In this document: positions 17,001-18,275 of the stretch, in pieces | Position numbering within the stretch: the stretch's first letter is position 1 | Layout of the letters: each line of letters begins with the position of its first letter | Assembly (NCBI GenBank): GCA_021811225.1 | Contig: JAJZPJ010000029.1 | Span: 1 to 18,275 of the forward strand | Origin: Pseudomonadota bacterium | GTDB taxonomy: Bacteria; Pseudomonadota; Gammaproteobacteria; Burkholderiales; Rhodocyclaceae | Direction of reading: 5' to 3' | DNA: 18,275 nucleotides | Notes under the pieces: generated by a model | Database searches by the model: none | Told to the model about the DNA's origin: nothing | The model's input: only the letters and a program-made list of their open reading frames with translations | Program-made: the position numbers and the translations under genes

Positions 17001-17647
17001 TTCGTCAGGCGTTCGATGTGCGCCTCAGATGCCTTGCGCTCGGTGATGTCGCGTCCGATGATCGCCAATCCCTTGCGTTGCCCCTCTTTGCTGAATAGCG
17101 GCACTTTGCGCGCCTCTACGATCGCGTATCGACCATCCTCCCCGACCACGCTTTCTTCGTCCACCAGCAACCGTCCGGCCTGCCAGGCCTTCTCGTCGCT
17201 CGCCAGGCAGCCCTCATGCGCAGCGCGGAACTCCGGATGCAATTCCGCCAACTCCATCTCGGTTTTGCCCTGCCAGGGCAGGTCGTGCAATTGGAACATC
17301 CGCCTGGCCGGTTCATTGATGATCAGCCAACGTCCCTCACCATCCTTCAGGAAGACCGCATCGGGAATGGCCTCGATCAACGCAGTCAATTGCTCATTGA
17401 GACGCAACTTGTCAAGTTGCTGCTTGTGCATCGGCCGGAAGATCAGGATGTAGAGGGCCGGGGAAACGAGCGCGGTGAGCATGATGGGATCAAAGAACGC
17501 CAAGACGCCCGGAAACGATTTCCCATTGGGGGGGATGGCGAAGTCTTCAGTCAGCAGCGTGATCAGAAGCGCGCTCACCAGAACGATCAATCCCAACGCG
17601 CTCGCCGCTCCCACAGGGGAATTCAAAAATGTCGTCAATCTTTTCAT
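14042..17647 (-). CDS. Membrane GGDEF-EAL protein with PAS-GAF-PAS3 sensor region
   Basis: About 1201 residues from ATG 17647; an in-frame TTG at 17680 is less likely. Two membrane helices (12-32 and 54-71) flank a short loop. They are followed by PAS1 (about 85-210), GAF (237-379), PAS2 (400-505), PAS3 (524-632) and PAS4 (645-755). GGDEF is at 848-852 with an RSGD inhibitory-site motif. EAL is at 980-982, with VNISARQF, LDDFGTGQSS (Q where Y is usual), AEGVE and HQGYLF. Both catalytic domains therefore look competent. GC content is clearly lower than in all neighbours, and the gene sits between two copies of a PAS-receptor junction, so it is probably an acquired insert. Its GAF-PAS module resembles that of the 1902 gene (LYxALSxxNQAIVR; SGRQDAxFYR). 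Confidence 0.92.
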   Translation of the reverse strand: MKRLTTFLNSPVGAASALGLIVLVSALLITLLTEDFAIPPNGKSFPGVLAFFDPIMLTALVSPALYILIFRPMHKQQLDKLRLNEQLTALIEAIPDAVFLKDGEGRWLIINEPARRMFQLHDLPWQGKTEMELAELHPEFRAAHEGCLASDEKAWQAGRLLVDEESVVGEDGRYAIVEARKVPLFSKEGQRKGLAIIGRDITERKASEAHIERLTKLYRALSEVNQAIVRMDDESALFPLVCRVAVDFGGVGMAWIGRLNEANGLIEPVVSHGSGEEYLNGLVISSTADVPEGRGPAGIAFRESHHVIVNDFQTSEMTKPWHERALRCGWEAGGFFPIPRGGAPFAVFAVYHSHTGAFDTEMIGLLDEMSRDISFALDSFDRERARRQAQEALLSSESHFRAYFERSMVGMAATSPKKGWLEVNDALCAMLAYSREELMHLTWAKLTHPDDLAANETLFDRILRGEIEEYAMDKRFVRKDGVFVYAHLATRAVRKVDGSLDYMVALVEDITERKKAEDMLSRLGRILDESSNEIYMFDAQTLHFLLVNAGAQRNLGYSMDELRALTPLDLKPKLTPEMFERLIAPLRHGERDNVVFETEHERKDRSRYPVEIRLHLSTRGVTPTPVFVAIIQDITERKRAEQELRIAATAFETQEGIMISDRNTRIIRVNRAFTRLTGYSAEEAIGKTPAMLHSGRQDATFYRGIRETLARDKYWQGELWNRRKDGKIYPEWLTITVVTDADGQVAHYVGVFSDITLRKEADEKIHQLAFYDPLTKLPNRSLLRDRLQQALTYSTRHKNHGAILFIDLDNFKILNDTRGHDIGDLLLIEVAKRLQDCVRSGDTVARLGGDEFVVMLKDLSEDAQQAAAATQDLGEKLLASTNQPFNLQGFEYHNSSSIGISLFRGDDGMSMDDLLKHADTAMYQAKSAGRNTLRFFDPDMQAELEIRAAMEADLRQALPHRQLKLYYQIQIDEQGVVGAEALLRWQHPERGLISPMEFIPLAEETGLIVPIGAWVLQMACAQLEQWQNDPRTCTLQLAVNISARQFRQPDFVGLVLAVLEKSAIDPHKLKLELTESLVLDNITDSIDKMQALRSAGIRFSLDDFGTGQSSLTYLKRLPLDQIKIDQSFVRDISTEPNDAAIVRTIIGMANNLGLNVIAEGVETEQQRDFLERNGCHTHQGYLFGKPVPIEEFQNLVFQLQP

Positions 17648-17796
17648 ATGGGTCTTGGCTCCAATAAGCCCCCGCGACAAGTTCGACCTGGCGTTTTCTT
17701 ATTCAAAAGCCCGCGAATACCCCACGGCCCATCGGTGCACTCCGAGGAGACGAACCCAATTCATACGCTGCCAAATAATCCAAGGCCGTGCCGGCG

Positions 17797-17823
17797 ATTA
17801 TAAGCAGCGGTTTCAAGTTCCAA
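17797..17823 (-). promoter_or_regulatory. Candidate sigma-70 promoter of the lower-GC GGDEF-EAL gene
   Basis: On the minus strand there is a perfect TATAAT (17797-17802) with TTGGAA (17818-17823) 15 bp upstream, a short spacing. It would give a 5' leader of roughly 140 nt before ATG 17647. The gap 17648-17812 holds no gene that I can see. The AT-richness here contrasts with the rest of the window. Confidence 0.45.
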
Positions 17824-18031
17824 GTGCAAAAGGCGCAGCGTGATGCTGCTTAAAATCGAAAGCCTCTGGAGTAAACAACAGCCCGCAGAGCAGGGCGACG
17901 ACGGACCTCGCCCTAGCACCTGCCTCGCGGCGCAAGTACCTAGCTTCGCGGCATAAATGCCCTGTGTTGTCTCCGGGGATAAACTCCTGGTGACAACTAC
18001 GGGCCCTAGACCGAGAGGATGAATTCTTCAT
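17813..18031 (-). pseudogene. Receptor N-terminal stub interrupted by a hairpin element
   Basis: The frame begins MKNSSSRSRA, identical to the intact receptor at 14009. After 31 unrelated codons it resumes with RSVVALLCGLL, which matches AIVLLCALL of the intact receptor; the bases cgcagagcagg occur at both 17884-17894 and 13961-13971. After that the match is lost and the frame ends in unrelated sequence. It is therefore the first 20 or so codons of a second receptor, split by the 93-bp in-frame insert (element plus one repeat copy). It overlaps the PAS gene's end exactly as an intact receptor start would. It is not expected to be functional. Confidence 0.7.
17910..18009. mobile_element. 86-bp non-autonomous hairpin element with 7-bp flanking repeat
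   Basis: The insert (17917-18002) is bounded by gccctag at 17910-17916 and at 18003-18009. The paralogous unfilled site at 13981-13987 has one gccctag. The long hairpin has an inner stem of TTGTC/GACAA plus further pairs with G-U, a 6-nt loop at 17979-17984, and an outer GCCC/GGGC stem. It aligns without gaps to the hairpin at 21-69. A GC-rich segment, TAA and the same GCGGCATAA block lie on one side. There are no clear terminal inverted repeats and no coding capacity. The mover, if any, would act in trans. Confidence 0.6.
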
Positions 18032-18034
18032 AGC
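18002..18034. repeat. 33-bp direct repeat, right copy (PAS/receptor junction)
   Basis: This is identical to 13980-14012. It joins the intact end of the PAS gene to a receptor start that is then interrupted. Confidence 0.9.
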
Positions 18035-18275
18035 TGGTGCCTTTGTCGCCGAGAATTTTCGTCAATAGCGCCAGCGAGGCGGCGCAGGCATCGCGCGGCC
18101 CGGCCCGTTCCTCTTCCTGGCGCATCAGGCGATAGACGCCGGCCAGGGCCTCCACCGCCGAGCGCTTGTCCGCCCGGCGCACCGAGAAATAGCCGCACAC
18201 CTTGCCGTCGGGGCCGTAATCGGGCGTGACGTTGGCGAACACCCAGTAGAAGCTGCCGTCCTTGGCCATGTTCTT
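18006..18275 (-). CDS. Aer-like PAS protein, C-terminal part (cut by window edge)
   Basis: The last 89 codons are visible and the gene continues beyond the right edge; the in-frame ATG at 18269 is internal. The sequence KNMAKDGSFYWVFANVTP, then GYFSVRR, is the second half of the PAS fold found in aerotaxis-type sensors, which bind FAD in Aer. A helical tail (AVEALAGVYRLMRQEEE) and the ending SYEEFILSV follow. Relatives that I recall are soluble PAS proteins of about 160-180 residues encoded directly ahead of a receptor lacking a sensor domain, so the two halves act together as a redox or oxygen receptor. Here the TAG stop lies inside the start of a broken receptor gene. The nearest intact receptor is at 12573-14009. 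Confidence 0.8.
   Translation of the reverse strand, partial: KNMAKDGSFYWVFANVTPDYGPDGKVCGYFSVRRADKRSAVEALAGVYRLMRQEEERAGPRDACAASLALLTKILGDKGTSYEEFILSV

Noticed and set aside
10717..17052. Recurring cgctcggtgatgtc-type DNA motif
   Set aside because: The hits lie at the ends of PAS domains and encode the conserved DITERK linker on the minus strand; a protein motif explains them.
17910..18034. Diversity-generating retroelement template/variable repeat pair
   Set aside because: No reverse transcriptase gene, and no adenine-specific differences between the repeat copies; the repeated core is identical.

Overview
The window reads as chromosomal DNA of a high-GC proteobacterium. The gene types (CheV, an Aer-like PAS protein paired with a chemoreceptor, many PAS/GGDEF/EAL proteins, a MarR–AsnO pair) and the codon bias fit a betaproteobacterium, perhaps of the Rhodocyclales. 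That placement is inference. Most genes are very GC-rich (44 of 60 bases in the block at 6661). The segment 14042–17900 is visibly poorer in GC (29 of 60 at 14041, 36 of 60 at 15241).

Left part (1–1900): a two-hairpin palindromic element lies at the edge, against the stop codon of a DUF1993/DinB-like gene (minus). Next come a DMT (EamA) permease and a 60-codon fragment of a second DMT-type protein, overlapping by ATGA (both minus).

Middle plus-strand operon (1902–7928): a 1261-aa membrane GGDEF–EAL protein with a periplasmic ligand-binding-like domain, a MarR regulator, and an AsnO-type amidotransferase of the N-acetylglutaminylglutamine amide (NAGGN) osmolyte pathway. The junctions overlap or nearly touch. 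The usual partner acetyltransferase gene does not follow.

Right part (7938–18275, all minus): a cheV gene with an apparent frameshift; a 1188-aa Cache–HAMP–PAS3–GGDEF–EAL protein; a chemoreceptor with a CZB-like C-terminus; a roughly 1200-aa PAS/GAF/PAS3–GGDEF–EAL protein in the lower-GC segment; and the C-terminal part of an Aer-like PAS protein running off the right edge.

The most unusual structure is around that last GGDEF–EAL gene. It is flanked by two identical 33-bp copies of a PAS-gene/chemoreceptor-gene junction, in which the same bases encode the PAS C-terminus in one frame and the receptor N-terminus in another. The left copy keeps the receptor and only a scrap of the PAS gene; the right copy keeps the PAS gene and only a scrap of the receptor. 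The right-hand receptor scrap also carries an 86-bp insert flanked by a 7-bp direct repeat. This insert has nearly the same hairpin geometry as the element at the left edge, suggesting a small non-autonomous repeat family.

Functionally the window is a signalling cluster: three large proteins that could make and/or degrade c-di-GMP, a split aerotaxis-like receptor, a CheV adaptor, and an osmolyte gene co-transcribed with one c-di-GMP protein. I see no rRNA, tRNA, CRISPR array, transposase or integrase.
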